A stretch of 64,000 nucleotides of DNA. Source: Pseudoflavonifractor intestinihominis. Its GTDB lineage: Bacteria; Bacillota; Clostridia; Oscillospirales; Oscillospiraceae. This document shows positions 50,990-60,000 of the stretch, piece after piece. Every line of letters begins with the position of its first letter. Position 1 is the stretch's first letter. The stretch covers positions 134,214-198,213 of the forward strand of contig NZ_JBBMFK010000003.1 in assembly GCF_040096055.1 (NCBI RefSeq), in the 5' to 3' direction. A program made the translations under genes and the position numbers. The notes beneath the pieces are model-generated. The model saw only the letters and a list, made by a program, of their open reading frames with translations, did no database searches and was not told the DNA's origin.

Positions 50990-52378
50990 ATGCCGATGCT
51001 TGGTGCAATTCTGACCCCTCACCCGCCTGTGCTGCTGCCCGAAGTGGGCAGAGGCCGGGAGCAGGAGATCGGCGCCACCGGCCGGGCCATGGCCGCCGCA
51101 GCGGAGGAGGTGGCCCGGTGGAAACCGGACGTTCTCATCGTCGCTTCACCCCACACCATTTTGTACGGGGACTATTTTCACATATCCCCCGGCAGCGGCG
51201 CGGCGGGGGATATGTCCGCCTTCGGCGCACCCCAGGTGCGCGTGGAAGTACGGTACGACATCCCGCTGCGGAACGAGATCGTGAGCCGGGCCCAGGCCGC
51301 AGGGCTGGAGGCCGGTACCCTGGGGCAGCGGGACCCGTCCCTGGACCACGGCGTCCTGATCCCTCTCTATTTTCTGCGCAAGGCCGGCGTCAGCTGCCCC
51401 ATCGTGCGCCTGGGCCTGTCGGGCTTCTCCCCCCTGGCCCACTACCGGCTGGGCCAGTGCGTGGCGGGGGCGGTGGAGTCGGTGGGCCGCCGGGCCGTGT
51501 TTGTGGCCAGCGGCGACCTGTCCCACAAGCTGAAGTCCGACGGCCCCTATGGCTTTGCGCCGGAGGGACCGGTCTTCGACGACGCGGTCACCCAGGCCAT
51601 GGCGTCCGGAGATTTCCTGCGGTTTCTCACCATGGACCCGTCCCTCTGTGAGCGGGCCGGCGAGTGCGGCCTGCGGTCCTTCCAGATGATGGCGGGCGCT
51701 CTGGACGGCCTGGCCGTGGCCCCCCGGCTTCTGAGCCACGAGGGCACCTTCGGCGTGGGCTACGCGGTGGCCCTGTTCCCGGTCACGGACCGGGACGAGA
51801 GCCGCCGGTTCGCCGCAGCCTGTGAACAGGCCCAGCGGGACCGTCTCCACCAGCGCCGGGCAAACGAGGACCCCTGGGTGCAGCTGGCGCGGCTGTCCCT
51901 GGAGACCTATGTGCGCACCGGGAAGCGTCTGGACCGTCTGCCCGACGGCCTGCCCCAGGCGCTGACCGGACAGGCGGCAGGGGCTTTCGTGTCCCTGCAC
52001 ATCAACGGACGGCTGCGGGGCTGCATCGGCACCATCGCCCCCACCCAGGAGAATGTGGCCTGGGAGATCGTCTGCAACGCCGTGTCCGCTTGCTCTCGGG
52101 ACCCCCGCTTCCCCCCTGTGGGGGCCGACGAGCTGGACGCGCTGGAGTACAGCGTGGACGTGCTGGGCCGGCCCGAGGCGGTGGACTCCCCCGACCAGCT
52201 GGACCCCAGGCAGTACGGCGTCATCGTCAGCTGCGGACAGCGGCGGGGGCTGCTGCTGCCCGACCTGGACGGCGTGGACACCGTGGAGGAGCAGCTGGAC
52301 ATCGCCCGCCAAAAGGGCGGCATCCACGCCGGAGAGCCCTATCAGATCCAGCGGTTCAAGGTGGTGAGGCACTTATGA
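50990..52378 (+). CDS. AmmeMemoRadiSam protein: Memo-like and AMMECR1 domains fused
   Basis: 462 residues. N-terminal ~270 form a Memo/LigB-like class III dioxygenase fold (LTPHPPVLLPEVG, SPHTILYGDYF, SLDHGVLIPLYF, ASGDLSHKLK), with histidines that could bind metal. The C-terminal ~185 are an AMMECR1 domain (AGAFVSLHINGRLRGCIGTI). Both are encoded separately in many genomes; fusion here and linkage to the radical SAM gene define the AmmeMemoRadiSam system. Its biochemical role is not settled. The stop overlaps the next ATG by 4 nt. Confidence 0.92.
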   Translation: MPMLGAILTPHPPVLLPEVGRGREQEIGATGRAMAAAAEEVARWKPDVLIVASPHTILYGDYFHISPGSGAAGDMSAFGAPQVRVEVRYDIPLRNEIVSRAQAAGLEAGTLGQRDPSLDHGVLIPLYFLRKAGVSCPIVRLGLSGFSPLAHYRLGQCVAGAVESVGRRAVFVASGDLSHKLKSDGPYGFAPEGPVFDDAVTQAMASGDFLRFLTMDPSLCERAGECGLRSFQMMAGALDGLAVAPRLLSHEGTFGVGYAVALFPVTDRDESRRFAAACEQAQRDRLHQRRANEDPWVQLARLSLETYVRTGKRLDRLPDGLPQALTGQAAGAFVSLHINGRLRGCIGTIAPTQENVAWEIVCNAVSACSRDPRFPPVGADELDALEYSVDVLGRPEAVDSPDQLDPRQYGVIVSCGQRRGLLLPDLDGVDTVEEQLDIARQKGGIHAGEPYQIQRFKVVRHL

Positions 52379-53199
52379 GCGCACAGTGTCAGCTCTGCTT
52401 TCACCGCTGCATATTGGACGAGGGGCAAACCGGGGCCTGCCGCGCCCGGGCCAACCGGGGCGGCCGGATCGTCCCGCTGAACTATGGACGGCTCACATCC
52501 GTGGCCCTGGACCCCATCGAGAAAAAGCCGCTGCGCCGGTTCCATCCCGGCAGCCTGGTGCTGTCGGTGGGCAGCTTCGGCTGCAATCTGCGCTGCCCGT
52601 TCTGCCAGAACGCGGAGATCGCCGCCGCAGGGGCGGAGTTTCCCGCCCGGGATTGTCCCCCGGAGGTCCTGGCGCAGGAGGCCGTCCGCCTGCGGGACTG
52701 CGGCAGCATCGGCGTGGCTTACACCTACAACGAGCCGCTGGTGGGGTATGAGTATGTGCGGGACTGCGCCGCGCTGGTGCATGAGGCCGGGCTGTACAAC
52801 ATACTGGTGACCAACGGCACCATTGCGGCGGATCCCTGGCGGGCCCTGCTGCCCCTCATCGACGCGGTCAATATCGACCTGAAGGGCTTCACCGAGAGCT
52901 GGTACCGCACTCTGGGCGGCGATTTGGAGACGGTCAAGGGCTCCATCGCCCTGGCCGCCGGCCGCTGCCATGTGGAGGTCACCACCCTGATCGTACCGGG
53001 TGAAAACGACAGCGTGGAGGAGATGGAGGCCCTGTCCGGCTGGCTTGCGTCCGTCGGCCCGGACATTCCCCTCCACGTCTCCCGCTTTTTCCCCCGCCAC
53101 CGTATGACCGACCGCGGGCCCACACCGGTGGAGACGGTCTACCGTCTGGCCCAGGCGGCGCGGAAACATCTCCGCTATGTCTACACAGGCAACTGCTGA
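52375..53199 (+). CDS. amrS: AmmeMemoRadiSam system radical SAM enzyme
   Basis: 274 residues with the radical SAM cluster motif GCNLRCPFCQN (CxxxCxxC, ~69-79), an N-terminal cysteine set (CQLCFHRC) and the VTNGTI and NIDLKGF barrel segments as in PflA-like activases. It is translationally coupled to the Memo/AMMECR1 fusion and ends the operon at a strong terminator. It may modify a protein or a small substrate shared with that partner. Confidence 0.93.
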   Translation: MSAQCQLCFHRCILDEGQTGACRARANRGGRIVPLNYGRLTSVALDPIEKKPLRRFHPGSLVLSVGSFGCNLRCPFCQNAEIAAAGAEFPARDCPPEVLAQEAVRLRDCGSIGVAYTYNEPLVGYEYVRDCAALVHEAGLYNILVTNGTIAADPWRALLPLIDAVNIDLKGFTESWYRTLGGDLETVKGSIALAAGRCHVEVTTLIVPGENDSVEEMEALSGWLASVGPDIPLHVSRFFPRHRMTDRGPTPVETVYRLAQAARKHLRYVYTGNC

Positions 53200-53261
53200 A
53201 AACACTCCGGCCATATTTCGGTATGGGACCGGCGGCAACACGGCCAACGATCTCAGACAGG

Positions 53262-53304
53262 ACAAGAGGGACCCCAGGCTATGTCTGGGGTCCCTCTTGT
53301 TTTC
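53262..53304. terminator. Bidirectional terminator between amrS and cupin genes
   Basis: ACAAGAGGGACCCCAG/CTGGGGTCCCTCTTGT perfect 16-bp stem with a 7-nt loop, then TTTTC on the plus strand. Confidence 0.88.
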
Positions 53305-53325
53305 ATGCCGAAATCGGCCGGCCTC

Positions 53326-53676
53326 TTACCGGTCAGCAGCCGGGGCCTTGACCACCACAAGATACATCTTGAAGGCAGTGACCGCCTTGACCGCATGGGG
53401 GATGCCGGCAGGCATCACGATGGCCTCTCCCCCGCTCAGCGTGTGGGGAACGCCGTCAATGGTGATCTGGGCGGTGCCCTCCAGAATGGTGGCCATGGCG
53501 TCGCCAGGGGCGGCGTGGGTGCTGATGGCCTCCCCCGCGTCAAAGGCAAACAGCGTGGCCCCCACGCCGGGCTGCTGGGCCAGGGTCAGGCTGACCACCT
53601 TGCCCGCCTCATAGTTCACCTGTCCCGCCAGGTCAAAGGGCTGGGCGTGAGGGACATTTTTGATCAGTGCTTCCAT
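53326..53676 (-). CDS. Cupin-domain protein
   Basis: 116 residues forming one small beta-barrel. Cupin motif 1 is degenerate around ISTHAAPGDAMATILEG (~51-67) and motif 2 reads AIVMPAGIPHAVKA (~85-98). Metal-ligand histidines are largely kept. ATG 53676 follows AGGAG. It is 20 nt after the other cupin gene on the same strand, so the two are likely one operon of related sensors or isomerases. Ligand unknown. Confidence 0.87.
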   Translation of the reverse strand: MEALIKNVPHAQPFDLAGQVNYEAGKVVSLTLAQQPGVGATLFAFDAGEAISTHAAPGDAMATILEGTAQITIDGVPHTLSGGEAIVMPAGIPHAVKAVTAFKMYLVVVKAPAADR

Positions 53677-53696
53677 GATAAACTCCTCCTTGTGGG

Positions 53697-54035
53697 TTAC
53701 GAGAGGGTGATCTGCAGCAGCTTGCAGCCGCCGGGCGCGGCCACCTCGTGGGGCTCCCCGGCGGGGACCGCCAGGCAGTCGCCCGCACACAGCCGGCGGC
53801 TGACGCCCTCCAGCACGAGATGCAGCTCGCCCTCCAGCACATAGTAGAGGGTGTCGCCGAAGTAGCGCTCCTCGCTGACGCTCTCCCCGTCGCCAAAGGC
53901 CAGCAGGGTCATCTGGCAGTTCTCCTGCCGGCTCATGGACATGCTGACCACCCGGCCGGGCTGGATCTGGATCAGCTGGGCCAGCTGCTCCGGCTGCTGC
54001 GTGGGCAGATTGCGCAAGGCGTCCACAGGCCTCAC
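53697..54035 (-). CDS. Cupin-domain protein
   Basis: 112 residues, single cupin barrel: FGDGESVSEERYFGDTLYYVLEGE (split: SEERYFGDTLYYVLEGE) as motif 1 and CLAVPAGEPHEVAAPG as motif 2. Motif 1 lacks the usual paired histidines, so metal binding is doubtful. GAGGTGAGG lies 6-8 nt before the ATG. It precedes the second cupin gene; the two share length and plan and may have arisen by duplication. Confidence 0.83.
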   Translation of the reverse strand: MRPVDALRNLPTQQPEQLAQLIQIQPGRVVSMSMSRQENCQMTLLAFGDGESVSEERYFGDTLYYVLEGELHLVLEGVSRRLCAGDCLAVPAGEPHEVAAPGGCKLLQITLS

Positions 54036-54110
54036 CTCCTTATGTACCCAGTATACCCGATTTTCAAGGGAAATTCCGTTGCATCTGCAACAAAATCCGG
54101 AGGCTGCCCC

Positions 54111-55568
54111 TCACGCCTTCAGCTTGTAGACACGTCCTTTCCCGCTGCCCTCCGCCATCACAATGTCCTCTGCAATCAATCTGTTCAAATAGCCCCGGGT
54201 ACGCGACGGCTTCAGCTCCAGATACTCCGCGATCTCGGACGTCTTTGCGCTGACATGCTCGGTCAGGTATTCGATGATCAGCCCTTTCTTGATCTGCACA
54301 AGGGCCGACCTGGGCGCCGCGCCTCTGGCATCCGTTTTTTCTCCGCTGTTTTTCCGGAGCGGCAGCACCAATATGGTCCGTTCCGGCGCAAACCGTTCCT
54401 CGATCGCCGGCTGGGGCCAGCCCAGCCTCCTCCAGACGGAGTAGATATTGGGGATACCGCTGCCCGCCCCTGCGCCGATGTTGACCAGATTGAACATCTT
54501 GATCAGCGCCGCGTTGCGGGGGTCCGACACGCCCCCGCTTTTGGCGGCCTCCACCTCGATGCGGAATCCGCCGGGATTGGAGAAGGTGATCCGGTCCCGG
54601 CCCTTGACGATGGACAGCCCCTGTGCGCCGTAATAGTCGGCGTTTATGATGCAGTTGGCCAGCGCCTCCCGCAGGGCGCTGTAGACAGGGGCGGCCTCCA
54701 TGGGGTCGCCGTCCTCCCACACAGCGGGAAGCCTGATATCCCGGACGATCTTTTCATGGACGCGGAAGTAAAACTCGTAGAGGTTGCCGCTCCAGCCCCC
54801 AGAGAAGGACGTGATCCGGTCCGTGCATCTGCCGTCAGATCCCATCTGCTCCTGATAGTCAAGGCGGTAGTTGGGAAATTCCCTGACGATCTCGCCCTCC
54901 AGGCCGAACATCAGGAGTCCGGCGGCGGTGGGATGGGTCCCGCCGTCGGCGCCCACGCCCACCGCGCCCAGTTTTGAGAGAAATTCGCCGTCCTCCAGCT
55001 TTTCCCACACATGGCCGGGGCGGTAACTGCGCATCCGGGCCCGGTAGCGGCGGATGCTCTCCCCGTCCAGCGCGTCCGGCGACACCCGCTCCAGCACGTT
55101 CATATCCTGGGTCTGTATGGCCGCGTCCCGGAGCATGCTCTGCACTTCCTCATATGTACACCGGTAGTCGCCCTCGCCGCTGCGGCGGTATGTGCCGCGC
55201 CTGGGGTCCCCGTCGATGTAGACCGGCCGGTCATACCGCTGGGCGCGGGGCACTGTGATGGCGATGATGCTGTCCCCATCCACATCCACCACCTGTACGT
55301 CCCGGTTGGTGAGGATATTGACGCTGACCCGCTTGGGGTTGTTGATGATGCTCCAGAACGCCCGGATCAGCCGCTCCGGGTCGGGGAGATCGACCGTGTG
55401 CAGGGAGTGGTCCGGATGCTCCTCCACGCCCAGGAGGAGCATCCCGCCGAGGGTATTGGCAAAGGCGGAATAGGTCTCCCAAATGCTCTGAGGAAGGCCG
55501 CCAAGCGCTTTCTTGGCTTCGATCCGGTTGTTCTCGCGGTACTGCTCGATCTGAGAAAAATCAATCAT
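54111..55568 (-). CDS. AlbA_2/Schlafen-type ATP-binding protein with winged-helix tail
   Basis: 485 residues: N-terminal AlbA_2 (Schlafen-like) domain (~10-135; NRIEAKKALGGLPQSIWETY, FANTLGGMLLLGVEE), a middle region, a GHKL-like HATPase_c_4 segment (~275-390; ALREALANCIINADYYG, FSNPGGFRI, GAGSGIPNI) and a C-terminal winged helix (~430-480; KTSEIAEYLELKPSRTRGYL). Such proteins are nucleic-acid-linked regulators often found in defence islands. It lies 161 nt downstream of jetD with its own promoter (55651-55679), and could regulate or extend the Wadjet system. That is inference from position. Confidence 0.82.
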   Translation of the reverse strand: MIDFSQIEQYRENNRIEAKKALGGLPQSIWETYSAFANTLGGMLLLGVEEHPDHSLHTVDLPDPERLIRAFWSIINNPKRVSVNILTNRDVQVVDVDGDSIIAITVPRAQRYDRPVYIDGDPRRGTYRRSGEGDYRCTYEEVQSMLRDAAIQTQDMNVLERVSPDALDGESIRRYRARMRSYRPGHVWEKLEDGEFLSKLGAVGVGADGGTHPTAAGLLMFGLEGEIVREFPNYRLDYQEQMGSDGRCTDRITSFSGGWSGNLYEFYFRVHEKIVRDIRLPAVWEDGDPMEAAPVYSALREALANCIINADYYGAQGLSIVKGRDRITFSNPGGFRIEVEAAKSGGVSDPRNAALIKMFNLVNIGAGAGSGIPNIYSVWRRLGWPQPAIEERFAPERTILVLPLRKNSGEKTDARGAAPRSALVQIKKGLIIEYLTEHVSAKTSEIAEYLELKPSRTRGYLNRLIAEDIVMAEGSGKGRVYKLKA

Positions 55569-55650
55569 GGCCCTCCTCCTCCGGCGGCTCAGCGCCAAGC
55601 TGCGATCATCATTCCATGCTTTCCCGGCTCTCTCTGGGGAACACACCATA

Positions 55651-55679
55651 AGCATACCATAAAAAACCCCGTTTATCCA
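55651..55679 (-). promoter_or_regulatory. Candidate promoter of the AlbA_2 gene
   Basis: Minus strand TGGATA (55679-55674), 17-nt spacer, TATGCT (55656-55651) preceded by TGG. A T6 run lies inside the spacer. The 161-nt gap after jetD contains nothing else recognisable. Confidence 0.45.
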
Positions 55680-55729
55680 TCAGGGCCCCGGCGGTATTAG
55701 AGCGCGAGACCTGCTTTTTCGCTTTCCGG

Positions 55730-57013
55730 TCACGGTATTTCGGTCAGTTCCCGCTCCAGCTGGGGAAGCAGCAGCTCCTGATAGCCGTCGCAGCCCTGCT
55801 GCGCCACCGCGTCGGCGGTGGCCTCCAGTCCCGTTCCCTTGCAGCATGAGAGCAGTGACAGGCTGCTGTCGCTCAGCCTGACGTCGGAGCGACACCGGGC
55901 GTAGTCCTCGGGCATCATGTGCCAGGGGTGAAAAAGGCGCGGATAGCGGGCCCACAGCTGGGCGGTGATGGACAGCCCTTTTCCATCAAAGTCGCCGGAG
56001 TAAAACAGCTCTGTCCCGCTGTCTGCCAGCAGATCCAGCAGCCGCAGCGCCGCCACGGAGGGCTGGCCCGAGGTGCACAGCAGTGGAGAGTGGAACTGAG
56101 CGGCCCGGTCGCAGAGCTGGGAAAAGACCATCTCGTTCTCCACAAGGTACGCCCGTTTTGTGGGGCTGCGGGCGCCCCTGAGCCCGGACAGGCTGGCCAG
56201 CGACAGGGTACATACCTCATGCCGCTGCCGGAGCAGGCGGTAGGCGGGATGCTCCCCGCCCTCCGCGTCCAGGACAAGTCCCACCTGAGTGACCAGGCTG
56301 GAGATGCTGTCGCACAGGATGCCGTGTCCATAATACAGGGCGTCCCTCTGTTCCGCCCGGTCGGGCAGTTCCAGCCCGGAGCAGAAGGACAGCAGGTGCA
56401 GGAACAGCTTCCCGCTCAGGGTGCTGCTGTCCAGAGCGTGGGGATCGGAGGTGGCCTCTGCGCTGAGCACGGCCAGCCGGACCGGCCTTACCGTTCTGCT
56501 TTCCAGGCAGTCCATGCTCCGGCAGGCCCGTATCAAACTCGTGCCCGCCGCCTCTGGAGCCTTGGCCGCCTCCCGGCGGAGCAGCCCGTATCCGCCGCCC
56601 TGCCCCTCCTTCAGCGACCGGATCCAGCGAATGCTGTTCTCTCCCCGGACTTCCGCCGCGGCCCGGTCCAAGACGGCGGAGAGGCGCTGCTCCTGCGCCT
56701 CTCTGGCCTCCCGGTTGGTCCTGATCTCCTCGCCGAAATACGCCTCCAGCAACTCCCGCAGACAGACGCCCCGAAACTTGGTCTGCTGGAGCGCGGCCTC
56801 AAACTGCTCCGTCGAAAAGCGAAGGGACTCGGAAAAGGAGCGCCCGAAGAAGCGCCTGGCCGCTTCCCGTTCCTCCTCCGTGGCGTCCGGCAGGCATACG
56901 TTCCCCGCCGGACGGCCGTAGCGCCGGTATTTCTTCCTCAGCTCCACGAGGATGCGATGGTACGCGGGACAGGCGCGGAAGTATGCCACACACGCTTCAA
57001 CCTGCTCTCTCAT
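55730..57013 (-). CDS. jetD: Wadjet type III protein JetD (TIGR02679/DUF2399, TOPRIM nuclease)
   Basis: Predicted nuclease of the Wadjet anti-plasmid system, which cleaves closed circular DNA after the SMC part has extruded it. 427 residues; the C-terminal half has a TOPRIM fold with acidic set VENEMVF (~292) and FYSGDFDGKGLSI (Asp-x-Asp ~341-343), as in DUF2399. The N-terminal half carries the DUF3323-like TIGR02679 region. ATG 57013 overlaps the jetC stop by 4 nt (ATGA). It is the fourth gene of the operon, the expected type III order. Essential acidic residues are present, so it looks active. Confidence 0.85.
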   Translation of the reverse strand: MREQVEACVAYFRACPAYHRILVELRKKYRRYGRPAGNVCLPDATEEEREAARRFFGRSFSESLRFSTEQFEAALQQTKFRGVCLRELLEAYFGEEIRTNREAREAQEQRLSAVLDRAAAEVRGENSIRWIRSLKEGQGGGYGLLRREAAKAPEAAGTSLIRACRSMDCLESRTVRPVRLAVLSAEATSDPHALDSSTLSGKLFLHLLSFCSGLELPDRAEQRDALYYGHGILCDSISSLVTQVGLVLDAEGGEHPAYRLLRQRHEVCTLSLASLSGLRGARSPTKRAYLVENEMVFSQLCDRAAQFHSPLLCTSGQPSVAALRLLDLLADSGTELFYSGDFDGKGLSITAQLWARYPRLFHPWHMMPEDYARCRSDVRLSDSSLSLLSCCKGTGLEATADAVAQQGCDGYQELLLPQLERELTEIP

Positions 57014-60000
57014 CCCTCGCCGTCCTCCAACGTCCTCTGCGCGCCGTTCCAGTGGTAGTGGAGGATGGTGACTACCGGGGCGTTGGCCGGATGGTACATC
57101 TCCGCAATATCCAGATCGGTCACGCAGGCATAGCATCCCCACAGGACCTGGGAGTTGATGATGTAATCAAACTCCAGGATTTCCATCAGCTCAAACATGG
57201 CGCTGATATTCTGGTCATCCACGCCGGCAAAGGCCTCGTCCAGCGCCATCAGCCGAGGGCAGGCGTCCCCACCCTTCAGATACTGGGCGGAGACCGCGGC
57301 AAACAGCGGCACATACATGGACATGGCCTTCTCGCCGCCGCTGAACCGGTTGAAGACCCGGTCCGTCAGCTCCTTCTTGCCGCTGTCTCCCCGCTGATAG
57401 AAGAGATGGAATTCATACCAGCTGCGGTAGTCCAGCACCGAGCGGATCAGATCGGCGTAATTGACCGCTATCCCCTGGATATGCGCCTCCTCCCTGGCCC
57501 GCTTCATCTTGCTGCGGAAATGGCCGGACACCCGCTGGCTGTCCTCCGGGGTGAGCAGCGCCCGGTCTTTATTCAGGAAGGTGACCAGCTGGGCGGTATC
57601 CAGCTCGCCTGTGCCCTCCGATTTCTTCTCCTTCCAGTCCAGGCTGAAGTTCAGACCCATGGAGGTGGTCAGCTTGGCCATCAGTCCGGTCATATTCCGG
57701 GTCCACTGGGCGCTCTCCTCAATACGGGCCCGCAGCGTATGGCTGACGGTGTCGGTGAGAATGTCCTCAAACAGATCCCGGTCCTTGTCCTCCAGCAGGT
57801 TCCCCGTGGTGTCGATGTCGCTCTGCAGGGACTGGATGAATCCGTAGAGCGACAGCTCCTTGCCGTTCTTCTTCAGCACGATCACATAGCGCTGCCGGAG
57901 CTGGGCGGGCTTGCCGGGCGCGCCGAACCACATTTTGATCTCGGGATGATAGTTGGAGAGACTGCCTCTGTACCGCTGAAAATTGCTGGATATGGCCTCC
58001 CCCATCTCCGCGACGGTGCGCCCCCGGTCAGAGGCCTGCACCCTGCTGGCCGCCTGCCGGGCGCACTCTTCAAGCCCCCGCTCCCGGTCCAGAGTGACAA
58101 AACCCAGATCCAGATCTTCCGCAAAATAGCGCTCCAGGTCCTGCTCGTCCATCTCCGCTTCGGTCAGGCGCTGCTTTCTCTGCCGTATGATCTCGTCCGC
58201 GCTGTTCCGCTCTCCTTCCAAACGGATGCACTGTTTTTCCGCATCCCGGTTCTCCTGGTCCTGAACCTGGATCTCCCGGTCCAGCTCTGCCAGGCGACGG
58301 GCCCGCGCCTGATTTTCAGGGCGGCTCAAAAAGTCCCGCAGCTCCTGTATGCCGGCCTGCTGCGTGAAGATGGACTCCTGGGTGTCGTCATTGTCCTTCT
58401 TTTTATCGTCCGCCTGATCCCTCAGGTTGTCAATGATGTCCCGCGTAGCTTGACCGGAACTGATCGCACTTATCAAATCTCCTCTTTTTCGGTTCACTTT
58501 TGCCAGTATATCCCGGTAGCCGTTGGCTGCCTCCCGCGCCTCCTGATATGCCTCCACCGTTTTCTCGTAGGGCAGCCCCGCACTGCGGCTTCGGCTCTCC
58601 TGCTCCAGCGCGGCCCAGGCCTGCTTTGTCTTTTGCTCCTGGTCCAGGCACCGTTTCTTTTCCCCTTCCGCCTGTTGAAATGCGTTTCGGGCCCTCCCCA
58701 GCCGCATCAGGGCCTGGTCCAATTCCTCTGCGGTTGGCATCTGGGACCGCTCCTGCCGCAGCTGCTCCAGCCGGACCTTACAATCGTCTACCTTGCGCCG
58801 GGCCTCCTGTATATCGGCCGCCAAGCGCGTCAGTTCCTCCTCCAGCGCCTGGAGCTGGCGCCTGCGGTTCTCCGCCCGGGCGGCCGCCCCCACAAAGCCG
58901 GCCGGGCCCTCCGCCCGGCTATAGCCCCGGATCATGCCGCAGCGGAACCGCCCGTCCTCCAGCAGGGCGGTCTCCGCGTTCAGGTCAGAGCGGGAGATGC
59001 TCCGCAGGCAGGCGGCGGCCTCCTGAGGGAAACGGCCCGCCTTGTCCGGGATCAGGCTGTCAATGGGATCGGCAACGGCGGGACCGGGTACCAGGAAGCG
59101 ATCCGGATACTCCGCCAGCAGCTCCTGTATCTCCGACAGGCGGCCGTCGGGCACCACCAGAGCGTCCAACAGTCCGGCGTCCAGCAGCTGGGCCTCCAGA
59201 AGAGCCTGGCGCTCCCGGGACAGACCGGGGGCAAAGTCCAACAGCTCATACACAGGCGCGCAGGGCACCCCCCGCATCATCAGCTGGATACGGGCGGCCT
59301 CGGTCTGCGCCCGGCGGGGCGGGATGGGCTCCGGCTGGCTCTCGATCTGCCTGCGGCGGTACTCCAGTTCACGGTGCTCCTTCTCCAGTTCGGACAGGCC
59401 GCGCTCCGCCTGGAGCTGTTCCCCCTGGAGCGCAGACGCTGTCTTTCGCTCACAGTCGTCCAGCTGGTTGCGGATCGGGGTCCAGTCCGCCGGTGTGCTG
59501 TAGGTGTTTAGGCTTTGGCGGATCTCCAGCCAGATTTCCTGGGGGATATCCAGCTGTGTGTTCTGTTCCCGGCGCCTCGCAAACGCCTCTATCAGCTCGT
59601 CCCGCTCCTCCCGCTCCCGGGCCTGGGCATCCCGGACCTGACGCTCCGCCTCCTGCGCGGCTGTCTCCGCCTGATCCAGCGCCTGACAGGCGGCGTCATA
59701 GCGCCCTCTGGCCGCCTCTGTCTGCCGCAGGCAGTCCAGAACCGCTTCGATCTGCCGGCCCCGCTGCTGGAGGGCCTCCTCCAGCAGCGTCGGGGCGTCC
59801 TTCTCCTTCAGACGCTCCGCCTGGAGGCTGTGGACATATTGCGCGTGCTCCTGCCCCAGCAACAGCAGCTCATTCTGGTCGTTCAGGTCCCGCAAACTCA
59901 GGCGCAGCGCAGCCCGGGCGTCCGCCTCGTCCCGGTCGATCTGCCGCAGCTGGACCTCCTTCTTCTGAATGTTGTCCTCTATCTTCTCCAGCTGCCCCTG

